Numbered from the stretch's first letter, positions 34,146 through 47,344 are shown. The stretch is DNA of 64,000 nucleotides from Istiophorus platypterus (GCA_016859345.1 CM029123.1:1534501-1598500), one strand, 5' to 3'. Made by a program: numbers and translations. Notes: a model not told the origin generated them from the sequence alone.

Positions 34146-34989
34146 ACAGAGGTAAGCGTATAGTTTCACTTCCTGCTGCTGGCGTTTGTGCAACTAGGAG
34201 TTTGTTTTGCCACTTTGCTTTTACCCAGTTAATTTAGCTACTTTCTCCATTACAGCAGTTAAATTATCACTGCACATTTAAACCTACGCTAAACACTCCT
34301 AACTTTGTCCTTTTAGCTATTCACTCGCTACATGACAGGTATTCACAAGCTTCTCAGATCTGTTAGTTACTTTAGCTTAGCAGGCAGTGATGGCTTCTCT
34401 CTCTCTTTCTCTCCTTCTCCAGCTCTCTTCTGTTCAGTGTGTTTAATGTTCAGCTATAACTCTGCCTCCTTTAGTGACAAGGGCAGGTGTATTAAATGTA
34501 GTTCATTTTCAGTAAAGGACGTGAGGCTCAGTGAATTGGAAGCACGGCTCTGCACCATGGAAAACAAATCGTTAGCTACAGTAGCAGCTGTTAGTTAGCC
34601 AGCCCCCAGTAGCCGGTGCGAGCCGTCCTAGCGTAGCTGCTACTCTCTCCCCTGCAGCTCCCGAGCAGTCGGGAAGTCAGGACGGCTGGTGACGGTCAGT
34701 AATAAGAAGCTTAGCCCTAGACAAAAGCCCATGGTTCACCACCAACCAGTCCATGTTTCAAATAGATTCTTCCCCGCTCAATGACACACCCACTGAGAAA
34801 CCAGCCCTGGTTACGCAAATTGGAGGTCACAAAAATTAATGTTGAGTCCGTGTGTACATACACAAAGAGAATGTCGGATTCCATAGTTTCCCTTGTCCCC
34901 TCTCCAACTTTGACCAGCGATGATATGTACAGCCACATTTCATTGTTACATCACTGCCTGTTGAGGTGGTGTCCAGCAAATGATGTTGG

Positions 34990-35080
34990 CTTTATAGACA
35001 ATTTAGGTAGACCTGTTCTGACTAGGAGAGATGGCTACATCCCACTATGGATGGAGCCGCTCTCATGTCTAGAAATCTGA
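34990..35080 (+). pseudogene. L2 ORF1 tail, SGNH-esterase-like end
   Basis: The frame ends NDVGFIDNLGRPVLTRRDG, then YIPLW. In related fish L2 ORF1 proteins the segment is F-I-D-N ... R-D-G-I-H-P, the aspartate and histidine block of SGNH hydrolase-type esterase domains. Here the expected histidine is proline-leucine and the frame is broken upstream. The minus-strand copy near 55370-55420 retains GFIDN. Confidence 0.5.
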
Positions 35081-36470
35081 ACAAGTTTATTAGAAAACCA
35101 AAACTATGACAACACACAGTTGAGACCAGGAAGCAGAGTTGTAGTCTTACACACTTCTCTGTGCCTCCATTACTAATGTTGCCCACCCAATACCCCATAG
35201 AGACTGTGTCTGTCCCCTGACCATATAAATTAATTAACTCAAAAATCATACAGAAGAAGAGTTGTATTGAAAAACCTAATAAAAATGAAGACCACCAATA
35301 CTGAAATACAGCAAAATATGAGAATTGAATGTGGACTCTTAAACATTAGATCACTCCCATCCAAAGCTGTATTAGCTAATGATTTGATATCAGATCATCA
35401 CATTGATGTATTTCTTTAACTGAAAATGACACTCAACTCTATTACACCTCTTAAAAAGAAGACAATAAACCAAGGAACCTAGCTCCATGGTTTAACTCCC
35501 GAAACCCATATATTAAAGTAAACAACACAAATACTTGAAAGGATTTAGCGCCCTACTAACTGGAACAATCCCACCTAGTCTGGCATGATAGTCTTACAAC
35601 TAACAGGGGCCCTCAGCAATGCCAGAGCAGCCTATTACTCATCTTTAAGAAAATAAAAAAAGCCCTGTGTTTCTTTACAACACTGTAGCCAGGCTGACTG
35701 AGAATCCTAGCTCTATTGATCTATTTTTTCCTATAGCTCTCAGTAGCGATGATTTTATGAGCTTCTTAAATGATAAAATTCTAACTATTAGACAAAATTC
35801 ACCTCCCTCTGCCCTAAACTGGCACTAGTTTGTCCTCAAAATCACAAACTTTAGAAAAAGCTGTAAAACCGAATATATACTCAAACAATTTTTTTCCTAT
35901 CGACCTTTGCTAACAAACTTTAATGATCTCTGCATCCCTCCATCTAAACCATCAACCTATCTCTTAGATGTCATCCAGGTTGCTTATGGTAGTTGTACTT
36001 CTATTAGACATAATCAATCTGTCCTTATTATCAGGCTATCTCAACTGGCACTAATTTTTTCCTCAATCACAGAAACATCAGAACCAGCCATAAAACCCGA
36101 CCTATACCTTGACATTTTCTCCCCTATAGACCTTCACCAACTAACTTCATTGATCTCTTTATCAAATCATCAACTTGTCTCTTCGACCCCATCCCAACCA
36201 GGCTGCTTAAAGAAGTTCTACTCTTATTAGCACTTCACTATTAGACATAATCAATCTGTCCTTATTATCAGGCTATATACACAGTCCTTTAAAATAGCTG
36301 TGATTAAACCTCTTCTTAAAAAGCTTACCCTCAATCCAGACGTTTTAGCCAAATATAGACCCATATCTAACCTTCCCTCTTTCTCTAAGATGCTTGAGAA
36401 AGCTGTCGCCAACCAGTTGTGCGACTTTTAACATAATAGCTTATTTGAGGATTTTCAGTCAGGATTTAGA

Positions 36471-37505
36471 GTGTATCATAGCACTGAGACAGCACTGGTG
36501 ATGGTTACAAATGATATACTATGTGCATCATATAAAGGACTTGTCTCCATACTTGTTCTGTTAGATCTTAATGCCACATTTGACAATATTCACCATCAAA
36601 TCTTTTTAAGGAGACTGGAGAATTTCATTGGCATCAAAGGACTTGCTCTTAGATGATTTATGTCCTACTTATTAGATCGATTTCAACATGTGCACATTAA
36701 CGATGAATCTTCCAACTACTCAAAAGTTAGTCACAGACTTCCACAAGGCTCAATGCTTGGACCAGTTCTATTCACCATATATATGCTTCCCTTAAGCAAT
36801 ATTATCAGGAAACACTCCATCAATTTCCATTGTTATGCAGTTGACCCCCAATTGTACCTCTCAATGAAGCCCGATGCAAGCAATCAGTTAGCTAAACTTC
36901 AAGCATGTCTTAGGGATATAAAGATCTGAATGATCAGAAACTTCCTATGATTGAATTCAGATAAAACTGAAGTTATCGTGCTTGGCCTGCAACACCTCAG
37001 AAATGCATTATCTAATGATATACTTACTCTAGATGGCATTGCTCTGGCCTCTAGGAATCTTGGAGTTGTCTTTGATCAGGACATGTCCTTTAACTCCCAC
37101 ATAAAACAAACTTCAGTGACTGCCTTTTTTCGCCTACATACTATTGCTAAAATCAGGCACATCCTTTCTCAAGAACCAGAATAAGAGATCATATATCTCC
37201 TGTGTTAGCTTCTTTGCACTGGCTCCCTGTGAAATCCAGGATACAAATGAAAATCCTACTCCTCACCTAAAAAGCCCTTAATCACCAGGTACTGTCCTAT
37301 TTTTAAGGGCTCATTGCCCACTAGAACACTTGGCTCCAAGATAGCAGGACTACTTGTGGTTCCTAGAGTCTCAACAAGTAGAATGGGGGGCAGAGGCTTC
37401 AGTTATCAGGCTCCGCTACTTTGGAACCATCTTCCGGTTTGGGTCCAGGAGGCAAACACCCTCTCCACGTTTAAGAGTCGGCTTTTTGATATAGCTTATG
37501 GTTAG
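36471..37505 (+). pseudogene. L2 reverse transcriptase, inactivated
   Basis: Recognisable blocks are STETALVMVTNDI, VLLDLNATFDNIHHQIFL (first catalytic aspartate kept), LPQGSMLGPVLFTIYMLPL and FHCYAVDPQLYLSM. The last should be the YADD box; its first aspartate is valine here. Stops occur at 36655-36657 and 36927-36929. A deletion joins ...IRHILSQ directly to the EPE-EIIYL-like segment near 37180, removing the LDYCNSLL block seen in other copies. RT activity is therefore lost. Confidence 0.85.
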
Positions 37506-38079
37506 AACTGGTTCAGCATTAGCTCGAGCCACGCCCTCACTATAATGCTACATAGGCTTAGACTACCAGGGGACTTCCAATGATGCACCAAGCTTCCCTT
37601 TCCACCACCTCCTCCACTCTCCCAGTGTGCATTAAAATCTAAAAAACGCTTGTTACTCTTTCTCCTCCCTCCCGTCCCGCTTGTCTCTCGCTGTCTCTCT
37701 CCCTCTCCCTCTCTCTTTCACTCCAACCCAGCCGGTTGAGGCAGACCCCCCCCCCCCACCATGAGACAGGATCCCTTCAATGTTTCTACCTGTTAAAAGG
37801 GAGTTTTTTGTTGTCGCTTTTGCCAAGTGCTTGCTCATGGGGGAAATGTTGGGTCTCAGTAAATAATAACTATAAAGAGTCTGGTCTAGACCTGCTCTAA
37901 ATGAAAAGTGCCCTGAGATAACGACTGTTATGATATGGCGCTATATAAATAAATTTGAATTGAATTGAATTGAAAAGTGACAAGTTTTACCAGGATCACA
38001 TACTTCAACATTAGTGTGGGTAGAAGAAGTGCCTCTAAGGTGTACAATGGCTATAATTTCTGTGAGGCAGCATATCCAC

Positions 38080-38375
38080 AGCATGCGAAGTCTTCATTCA
38101 GCAAGTGATTAAGTTTAATGCATGAGTATGTTACTTGCACAAATGGTGTTCCAAAATGGAGTGGCCTAAGAGCAAGTCTCTGACTGTTCTTGAGTTGCCC
38201 AGCCAAAGCACAGACTTAAACCACATAGAACATCTGAGGAGAGACGTGAAGATGGCTGTTTACAGTCACTTCCCTTTAAATCTGAAGGTGTTTGAGGGGA
38301 TTTGTCAGGAAATATGAGTATCTGCCCAAGTTCAAAGCTTGTAGGGGTCTAAATACCTTATGAAGCCACTGTATC
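38080..38375 (+). pseudogene. Tc1-like transposase C-terminal fragment
   Basis: The frame at 38135-38317 reads TVLELPSQSTDLNHIEHLRR, then DVKMAVYSHFP. This is the block around the third catalytic acid (glutamate in IEH) of Tc1 transposases, with proline changed to histidine and tryptophan to arginine. The tail ...caaagcttgtaggggtctaaataccttatgaag resembles the 3' side of a Tc1-type element. No terminal repeat seen. Confidence 0.75.
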
Positions 38376-38379
38376 TGGG

Positions 38380-40255
38380 TGTGTATGTCTGTATGTTTAG
38401 ACTTGAAGCCTCAGAACTTACTTAAGCAAACTCTAAACAACTGTTAAAGTAATTATTTTTTTCCTAAAAGTTTTTTCAAATTAAAGTCAGAAGGGAGAAA
38501 AATCTCATCTTATATTAAACACTTACCACAGAGCTATGAAAGAACAATACTTTTAAAATGAAACGTTTTTTATGAACTGGAAGGGTTTGTGAGTTATAAG
38601 TTATCCGCCATTGTGTGTCAAGTTGAGCCTACCTACTACTTTGAGGAAAGGAGGGGCTGATTTATTGCAATACAGCATGTCCAGTATTCATTGGTGGAAA
38701 CCTCCAAAATGATAAAAGAAAAATGTACCCCAAATTGTCAGAACCTGCCCCAAACCCTTTTTACATGGTCAGTTCCTTTAGCGATAAGGTCAAAAGTAGG
38801 AAGCCTACATCAAGGCTGTAGATTTTTTTAAAATAGTATTATCTTGGCAGATTTCTATACAGACACTTATACATTTCAATAATTGTTGAAAAAGAAAGGG
38901 TCTTTCTGCAGGTCTCCTTTCAGCCTCATCTTCTGCTATAACACCTGACAGCAACATCACATTCCAAGGGCTGTAATAGTCTCTTCTCTATTATCTCTTT
39001 GATTTTTGTTCTCAACTGCCTCACATTTTAGTCATACATTACTTTGCTTTCCAAAAATGTTTTTTTTTAGCATTTCACTTCATGCTGCTTGAGCCATTAT
39101 TTTGTCACTGCACAGCTGTGCTCTGATGACACAGATGTACTATTACTATTTTCTAAATGGTTGGTGTCCTCTACTACTTCTGACTTTGCTAACTATTTTA
39201 AGCTAATTTCCACCACGACACTTGAAGCTCCACAGTGTGTAATTCTTCTTTTTTGAATAAACCTTTCCCACAAATGACGCAGAACAGGAGCAGCCTCATA
39301 TGGCAATTTTAGAGGTGTTAATTACTCAACAGTATGAAAGGTGCAATTTACGAAAATTTTTTGCAGTTAAGAGAGTTTTGCAAATCCGACTTTGAACACT
39401 TTCATAAACAAATCCCACAGAAAAAAGTAGAACTTTTGTACAGGAATACAAAAATATTCTTTGATGATACCCAATGAATGTCGCTTCCAAAAGAGAAAGA
39501 GGATCTAATTTGGAAATCAGGATACCACAGTTTATACACAGGTTCAGGTTATAACCTCTCTGAGAGCAGCTGGCCCCTAAACATTAGTTCTGTTTGTGTG
39601 GTCTTTAATCATTGATCTTTTTTTCAGTCAGCATTTAAAACAACTAAAATAGGCAAAATAAATTTAATTGAATTGATTTCAGCGGAGTTGGTGCAAATGT
39701 CAGGGGCAAAGTAAATCTGAATATGTCTTTCACATTGAGTCTCACTTTGGTGAACTTTGACATGCAGATTTTCACCACTGACAAACAATGTACTGTAAGT
39801 GTTGAATAGAGGGCTGGAGATTCTAAAGCAGAGGCAGATGTCTCTATAGCATATTAGCTTGAGATGATCCTGTTCTGCAGAGTATAAGCTGCCCCATTAA
39901 AGGGACATGGTTTATACACAATTATAAGACAGAAGTCAATGATGCAAGTTCCTTTTTTTGAATAAATCCTAAATTTATGATTTGGTAGCTAGCTCCATAA
40001 CTGACTAACATTTCCCCTTTACAATCCAAAAATTTCACTTAGATAAAACTAAATGGGAACAGCATATATCTCTGATATTTAATCAGAGATTAAGACCAGA
40101 TTACATTTTCTATTAACATAGTGATGTTGTAAAAAAAACTGACCCTGCAGTACAATATACACTAGTAATAAACACAGTATTATTACACTCTTTTTAATAG
40201 TTATGGTTAGGTAAAGCACATTTTTAAGGTTAGGGAAAAATTTTGGTCTGGTTTG

Positions 40256-40294
<39 letters not shown>

Positions 40295-41155
40295 GTAATA
40301 ATAATAATACAAAGTTCACATTGACTTCAGACACAATGTGTTCATTTACACAGAACAAAAGCCACAACCTTTCCCTAACCTGGACAAAACTGCTTGTCTT
40401 CTCTTAACCACAAATGGGAGACCCAGTCTTTAGTGGGACAGTGTGTGCACTGTGTAAGTCTGCGATCCATTCTCCAATCTTCTCATTGCATTAGTAGATG
40501 TAGTGCTTCATTCATTTAAAAACATAACATAAAAAAATAACAAAGAATAACTTGACTTCTGAACCTCTTATCATAATCTAGCCCCTATGCAATATTTAGC
40601 AATTTTTTTAGAAACCCCACATACACACATAGTAAGTAATTTGGGATTCAGAGTATTGATTAAAGACTTTTCAGTATGTGGACAGGATGAGCTGGTGATC
40701 TAAACGCCAACCCTCAACTAAAAAGTGACTCGCACTACTGGCAGAGCAACAGTTACTTGCTGTCTAGTGTAAAAGTGTAAAGTGTAACAGTGTAAAAACA
40801 ACAATTATCCATTTTACAGGGATGTACTGCATGGTACTTTCTTTTTGCTCGGAGCAGTTTCCAGGCAACCAAAGGAGTGGAGGGAAACGATAATAGTCCC
40901 TGAGAGCCCATGTATACCACCCAGTCCTAATGGGTCCTGGCTTGTGTATTGTGAGTGTAATAAAGATTACAGCCTCTAGGGGGCAGTAATGTAACTTTTG
41001 ACTTTCTGTCTTGTTGAAACACTGATCAAGCTGTTAGGGAATTTTTCCTCTGTTTTCTTATTAACATATATATTCCTGTTTCATGAATAAACACATACAT
41101 TAACAAAAAAATATGTATGGAACAAAACACACACATATAGTCTCCCTCTCTAAGT

Positions 41156-41216
<61 letters not shown>

Positions 41217-41370
41217 CAAAAACTCACAACGCTTTGGTAGCAGAAGTGTTGGAAAAAAACAGATTCTGTAGTCTGTAGCTCCCCTGTCCTTCAACATTAT
41301 CTCAACTCTGTGCCATTGTGTTCATGTGTGTTTGCTGTCTTGCATGTGTCCGGATTTGCATGTCTGTTAC
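38380..41370. other. No recognised gene; microsatellites only
   Basis: 3 kb of AT-rich sequence. It contains (TAA)n at 40255-40309 and (CA)n at about 41157-41214. No repeat family or coding motif was recognised. Confidence 0.5.
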
Positions 41371-41377
41371 TGTAACA

Positions 41378-42815
41378 CAGTACATTCAGAAAGTTCTCTG
41401 GCCACTTCCTCTTCTACTATGTTGCAGCCTTATGCTAAAATCATTTAAAGTCATTTTTCCCTCATCAATCTAAACTCAATCACCCATGATGAAAAAGTGA
41501 AACTAGAATTTAAGAAATTTTGAATTAAAAAGAAAAACAAAATATTGACATATGTATTCAGACCTTTCAGTGTGACACTTAAAATTTAGCTGATGTACCT
41601 CCCATTTCTCTTGATTCTCTTTGAGATGTTTCTCCACCTCGATAGGAGTCCACCTGTGGTAAACTGATTTGAAAGGCACATACCTGTCTATACAAAATCT
41701 CACAGCTGACATAACATACCAGAGCAAAAACCAAGCTTTATGGTGGAAGGAACTGCCTGCAGAGTTTAGAGACATGATTGTGCGAAGAAACAGAAAGAGC
41801 ACATTGGCACATAGAGCTGGCTGCTTGGCCAAACTGATGGTCAACAGAGAAGGGTCTCAGTTAGAGAGGCGACTAAGAATCTGATAGTTAATCTGGCTGA
41901 GCAGAGATCCTTTGTGTAGATGGGAGAAACCACCAGAAGATCAACCATCAATGCAGCACTAACACAGCTTTATGGCAGTGACCAGACAGAAGCCGCTTCT
42001 CAGTGAAAGACATATGAAAACCTGCTTGGAGTTAGCAAAAAGGACTAAAGGACTCTCAGACCATGAGATAAAAGATTCTCTGGTCTGTTGAAGCCAAGAT
42101 TGGACTATATGTCCCAATTCTATATCATGTCTGGAGGAAACCAGGCAACGTCCATCAGCTGTTCAATATCATCCCTTCAGGACAGCAGCACAAATCTGTA
42201 AATTGGTCAGGGTTGAGAGAAAGCTGAATGGTCAGTGCAATGATATCCTTTCAGAAAACTTTGTCCATAGCACTCAAGAAATCAGAAAGGGCCAAAAGTT
42301 TACCTTTCAACAGGACAATAAACTGCGAACACCACCAAGACAATGCAAGATTGGCTTAGGCACAACTCTGTGAATGTTCTCGAGTGGCCCAGCAAGAGTA
42401 CTGATTTGAACCCATTTGAACATTTCTGGAGAGGCCTGAGAATGGCTGTCCACCAACCATTCCCATCCAACCTGATATAACTTGAGTGGATCTGAAGATA
42501 GAATGGCAGAAAATCCCCAAATCCAGGTGTTCAAAGCTTGTTGCATCATACTAAAGAGGACTCAAGTCTGCAATCACTACAAAAGGTGTTTCAACAAGGT
42601 AAACAAGTAAAGGTATTGAATACTTATGTCAATGTGGTGTTTTAATTTTCCTTCTTAATAATTTTACAAAAATTTTGGATTCTTTTTTTCACTTCATCAT
42701 TAAGGGGTATTGAGTGGAGAAGATGAAGGAAGAAATCAGTTTTAATTTTTCAAACACAAGGCTCCAATATAACAAAATGTGAAAAAAGGGGTCTGAGTAT
42801 TTTCTGAATGCAATG
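41378..42815 (+). mobile_element. Tc1-like transposon, both ends present, dead
   Basis: About 1.44 kb. The left end (cagtacattcagaaagttctctgg) and the reverse complement of the right end (cattgcattcagaaaatactcaga) are matching terminal repeats of the well-known fish Tc1 type. A TA follows the right end. Decayed transposase runs in plus sense: an N-terminal helix-turn-helix piece (ELPAEFRDMIVRRN near 41750), a HVWRKPGN-like stretch near 42125, tttcaacaggacaata, gaatgttctcgagtggcccagc (VLEWPS) and gaacatttctggagaggcctg (EHFWRGL). Stops and frameshifts throughout. Confidence 0.88.
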
Positions 42816-42829
42816 TATGTATGTGAGTC

Positions 42830-43565
42830 TGATTTTGTTGATGTTCTTACTGATTCTGTCTTTGTGTTTTTTCTGTTGATGAAGACTGAGTGGTGGTGAG
42901 TGGTGAATTGTATTTCTGTGTTTGTACCTGTGTTTGTATTGTAGTTCAGTGTTGTACCTGAACGATATAGAGCTGGGTTGTTTGGTTGGCAGGGTTTTTT
43001 TTTATATTCTTGCATTCTTGAACTAACCATTTGTCAGTGTTTTATCAGTCTGCCTAATCTGCAAATGCCTTTTATTAGGCTTCCATTTTAATTTTAGAAG
43101 GTCCACTTAATAGCAGCCTCATGAAATATGATATCGATTTCATTGATGGCCACACCATCTCTAGTATGGACATATTGGTTTTGGTCATATATACCATTCA
43201 TCAGATCATGTGAAATTAAGGCCATGATGAATTTGTCTCCAATGTCTGAGACGCCTTTTAAATGGGATTTAATTTTCACAGATTACTTTTTTTGCCATGT
43301 AGTTGCCCTGAGAATCTAAAAAACACATATATTTGTTTTTGGTTTGAAAGTCGTGTATATGTATAGCCCCCTCTGAATTAACAATTAACTATGGATCTAA
43401 GGCCTACCCTCATCCCTGCTGCTTTGATTTATTTTGGAGTTAAGGTTGTTTTGATGGGTGATGGTTAGTGTGGTAAACAGGGGAGACTGGCCAAACACAT
43501 GGTTGTTCCCATGTGGGTTAGTGACATCAGGATCAATTCCTGTATTTTCATTCAGATCAGTGTTA
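42830..43565. other. No recognised feature
   Basis: About 730 bases. A TG-rich stretch at 42820-42970 gives a 113-codon minus frame with no motif. Confidence 0.45.
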
Positions 43566-43569
43566 GAAG

Positions 43570-43815
43570 CACATTTTCTAGTCTTTTTAACCACTCAAAG
43601 TGCTTTTACACTACTGTAACTCTCACATGCTGTCACCCATTCACACAGCACATTGTTTTCTACACATTTTTCCACACATGATGTGCAACTACACACCTAC
43701 AGTGTTGGGGGAAATTTGGGGCCCAAGGACACTTCAACATGCGGACTAGAGGAGCAGGGGATCCAACCACCACCCTTACAGTTAGTGGACAACTGGTCTA
43801 CCACCTGAGCCACAG
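43570..43815 (-). mobile_element. Rex1-like LINE 3' tail fragment
   Basis: tctagtctttttaaccactcaaagtgcttttacactact, cacccattcacacagcacat, gcccaaggacacttcaacatgcgga and ctgagccacagccc form the same reversed repeat as 17729-17945, better preserved in the middle. Confidence 0.65.
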
Positions 43816-43819
43816 CCCA

Positions 43820-44885
43820 GAGGCACTTGGACAAAGACTTTGGCAGTAGGCTTGGCTACAAGTGCTGTGTAGCTCCACTGATGTGGGTGGGGAATGGGAC
43901 ATCGGGCAGGTGCTTTTTTATGGTTGTGCATGTCTGGTGGTATAAAGGGACTTGGTGGGCAGGGGTAGACGAGGGTGAACTGTTGTATCTTCTTACAGTT
44001 CTTACAGCAGGAGGGAGGATCCTGGGATGGTAATGGTAGAAGGAGGTCTTGTATGCCAGGTGGACATTGGGTAAGGTGACTCATCCTTTTCTGATCTCCA
44101 TATTAATGAGATGAATAACATTAGCATGACTGACTGTCCTAGGCAGTAGGGTGGAGTGTTGGAGAATAAGATGTCCAGATCAAGGCCAGACTTTGTCTCT
44201 GGACCTCCTTTCCAGCACTTCGCTTCTGTGAAGGTGATAAGCTACTAGAGTCTTACAAATTCAAAGAAAACTCACTGGTGATGAACAGTTTCAATATAAT
44301 AGATTTTATTCTTTCACAAGAGGTAAACTAAAGTTGTCCCCAGAGATGCAACTGCCAAGGAGCAGCCAAGAATCATCCTTTATACCTAAACACGCCCCCC
44401 CCTAACATGTGGATTCTCCACGTGTTTTTCAAAAAATGACTTCTGTCCTTCATGAAAAATAATGGTGTTGTACTGTCCTTATTTGGAGCATTTGGGGCTT
44501 CTGCGCTGAATATAATGGTATCTGGCCCTGTGGAAATTCCACAGCTCTCCCAAGCCAACACGGGGAAGTCCAGGCTCCTCCCAATATCATTATCTCTAAG
44601 GTCTTCCAGGCGGCATTTTTAAATAACTTAAATGTTTCTGCACGGTGTATTGTAATAATCATTTCTTGTGTATTGTAACAATCATTTCTTAACTCTGATC
44701 AATCACATTACATCTTCCATACACTACAAGCCTTATGATAGGCATTCAACATCATTGAGATATTATATTTAATGATTTTCAATTCATTATGTTATTAATT
44801 GTAAGAAAGATAATATACCATAACAGAGTATACCATATACACTTATAAATCTTGGCACACGGAGAATTTATTGCTGGGGTTTTTA
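43820..44885. other. Unassigned sequence
   Basis: About 1.1 kb. Open frames at 43782-44084 and 44373-44662 (minus) lack recognised motifs. An LTR-like identity for 44160-44700 was considered but no terminal pairs were found. Confidence 0.4.
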
Positions 44886-44889
44886 CTGC

Positions 44890-45460
44890 TACGGGAGACC
44901 ACATTCTGAGTGTCAGGAAACACCATACTGGCTTGCTCTGCCATCTTCCTCACAGCAGCAGCAGTGTACCTACAAAGGCTGTGCAGGTCATTTGTTCCAG
45001 TGTTGATTACCACCAGGAGGACTTCTGAGGGTCTCCTTTTCCAACAGCTTCATTGCGTGGTCTGTGGTGCTGCAGCGTTTAGATAGCACTTTCTAGGAAA
45101 AAGCTTGTTTGTGTCCAGGAATTTCCAATCTCAGTCAGCCAGCAAGATCATTTGCGGGGCTTACTCTTCAGGCTGAGTGGAGGGAAGCTGGGATGGGCAA
45201 AGCTGGTTGTTGACAGCTGGCTGTGTGGATGCATCAGGAGGAGCAAGGATGGTTATGCTGTTGGCAGATTAGAAAGAGTAGGACAGAGACAGGGCAGGAG
45301 TTTGGGAAAAGGGCAGGGGGAGTCTGTTTCTCTGTACTTGTAATTTCTGGGACTATCGAGAGTAGGTCTGTCATGTGTTGGACTTGCCTGATGAAGCTCC
45401 TTTTCCTATGCTCGGCATACTCTTTCATTTTGGCTAACTGAGCATGGAGCACACTCTTCT
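44890..45460 (-). pseudogene. Retroelement ORF remnant with SGNH-type GTNDL motif
   Basis: On the minus strand, 45452-45234 codes LHAQLAKMKEYAEHRKRSF, then VQHMTDLLSIVPE: charged, probably coiled-coil, then proline-rich. Further down, around 45035-44940, the strand reads INTGTNDLH and then RKMAEQAS, the GTND block of SGNH-type hydrolases found in some LINE ORF1 proteins and related repeats. Frameshifts separate the pieces. I do not recognise a host protein and infer a repeat-derived ORF. Confidence 0.45.
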
Positions 45461-45464
45461 CTTG

Positions 45465-47240
45465 TTTGAGTGCCCCTTGACTTCAGCTCTGCTGTAGTAT
45501 GGCCATAATCTCCTTCAGCTTGTTGGGGTTGCTGGCATGTATGGGAGGGTCAGATTTCTACAAAGTAGTGGGGTTCTCTGTTGGGTGCTCATGGTGTCCA
45601 CATCAACATTCAACAGTGGGTAATGCTGCTTCAAAGGACTCAAACATTTGCTTCATTTTTTGGAGGATGATTTTTCTTTTGGTGTAATGTGTGAAGGTTT
45701 CATCTTTTTAGATTTTGAATCTATCTTGGGTGTAGTCAGTGAAGAGATTTCGATGCAGGGTCTTCTCCTTGATCCTCCCCCTAGCTGTTCCAGTTTTGCA
45801 TCTAGCAGGGTACTCATCCTTCCCTCTCTCTGCTCTGAGAGCTGTGTCCTGCTTAGCTGCCTGCTGACCCATTTCCATCCCGACCACTTGTTTACTTGAA
45901 GTTGAGCTAGCTTAACTATTTACTTTATTAGCTTTTCTAGCTTTACAAACACCAAGAGATAAACTGAAATATGTGCATTTTGGCGGAAATATTACAAGGA
46001 TCCTCAAAAGTTTTCCTCTTGTCTTCTGTTAGCTTCTTTGATGCAGTTTCTATTTTGGAATGTTGCTGACAATGGCAGGCAGCAGTTAGCAGTTGACAGC
46101 TAGGTAGCTAGCTTGACATTAGCTTGTTTTTTTGATTGAAAAATATATATAATATACAAAAGAGGATTTCTTCCGCTATTGTTCTGTTCTATTGCCTTGC
46201 GGTTGCTTAAGTTATTACCTCTGTCAAGGATTATTTAAAGGTTATTTTTCAAAATTTCCAACTTTCTTAGGTCCAACTTTGAGATGTTTTCAGGAGCTCA
46301 TGTGTAGCAAAGATTCTCTCATGGATTCTGTCAGATCTCTTTGTTTCTCTCTTTCTCCCTCTGTCTGACTTTCAGAATCTCCTTTTTATGTTCAATATCT
46401 GTCTGTCTTTGTGTCTATATCTATCTGCTAAAGCTAGTTTGAGAAATGAGTGTCAAGGGGAATTTGTGTAGTGTGTTAATGGGTAGGATTATGGTTGAGC
46501 TGCTTCACAGTGAACTGCTGTCCACTATCACAGAAATATCAACTGCGGGTGATAAAAACCTTCCCTGGGCCAGATGACATCAGATCTTATTCCACATTGT
46601 TCAATACTTCCACAATCAACTGAGTCTGATGTTGTAGGTTTATAACTGGATGGGTCCAAGGAGCAACTGAAGCAACTTTCTGAATGCACAGTGCTGCTAT
46701 ATTTGCATCTTCTTCTTGTGTGTAGCTCAAATTTGGACCAGTTCTTCAGCTTAACATGTTATCTTCATGTAGACTATTGTTTTTCTGTTTTTCCTATAAA
46801 AAATAATTTCCCAGAACTGATGGTGGCCCCCCATTCCTTAATCTTCTGACACCTCATGACATGAGAGTTGGACCTAATGCACATTCCACCTCCTTGCACT
46901 GCACACTATCTCAGACACCATGTTTTGAAGCACAACTATCATCACAAAAAATAAAATCTATAGTTTAAATAATAAATGATTACAGTAATTATTAAAAGGT
47001 GATGAAGTAATAATGATTTAGTAGATATGAAGTAAATATTCCCCACACAAAATCATCTCAAACTGTAATCCGATTATTGCAAACAAATGTTTATACATGA
47101 CACACTCACCATCAGTTCTGACATATTCACTACATATTCACACTACACATTCCTAACACACAAACTTCCAAGCCCAACAGATAGTTTTGAATTGTATCCT
47201 AAGCCATATCAATCATTTCACTCAAATTTGTAACCTGGAA
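45465..47240. other. No recognised feature
   Basis: 1.8 kb. The stretch 46060-46140, rich in agcagttagcagttgacagctagctagcttgacattagc-like repeats, resembles a retroelement 5' UTR but cannot be assigned. Confidence 0.4.
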
Positions 47241-47344
47241 TGTCCACTTGAGTAGTGCACAAGCACAGAAAACAGGTGGTGAGGTGGTTTATAAAATTAT
47301 AAACCACCTGACCAAATTACAAGTTTCTCCCATTTGTGCAAAGG

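Larger units (their letters stand above)
34150..37977 (+). mobile_element. Near-full-length L2/Maui-like LINE
   Basis: A 3.8 kb element: 5' region and ORF1 remnant (34370-35090), start of an endonuclease (GLLNIRSLPSKAV near 35335, most of the domain missing), reverse transcriptase (36460-37190), C-terminal region (37190-37505), 3' UTR with TC-rich tract and a C-run at 37746-37757, then the tail gcgctatataaataaatttgaattgaattgaattgaa. It shares its 5' region with the minus-strand copy at 52.5-56.1 kb. No target duplication was identified. L2 is inferred from the reverse transcriptase style and the 3' tail. Confidence 0.85.

Noticed and set aside
34332..34938. Open frames of 73-99 codons considered as a host gene
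   Set aside because: The sequence recurs inverted at 55370-55860, so it belongs to the L2 5' region.
44160..44700. Possible solo LTR
   Set aside because: No matching TG...CA ends, target duplication or second copy could be identified by eye.
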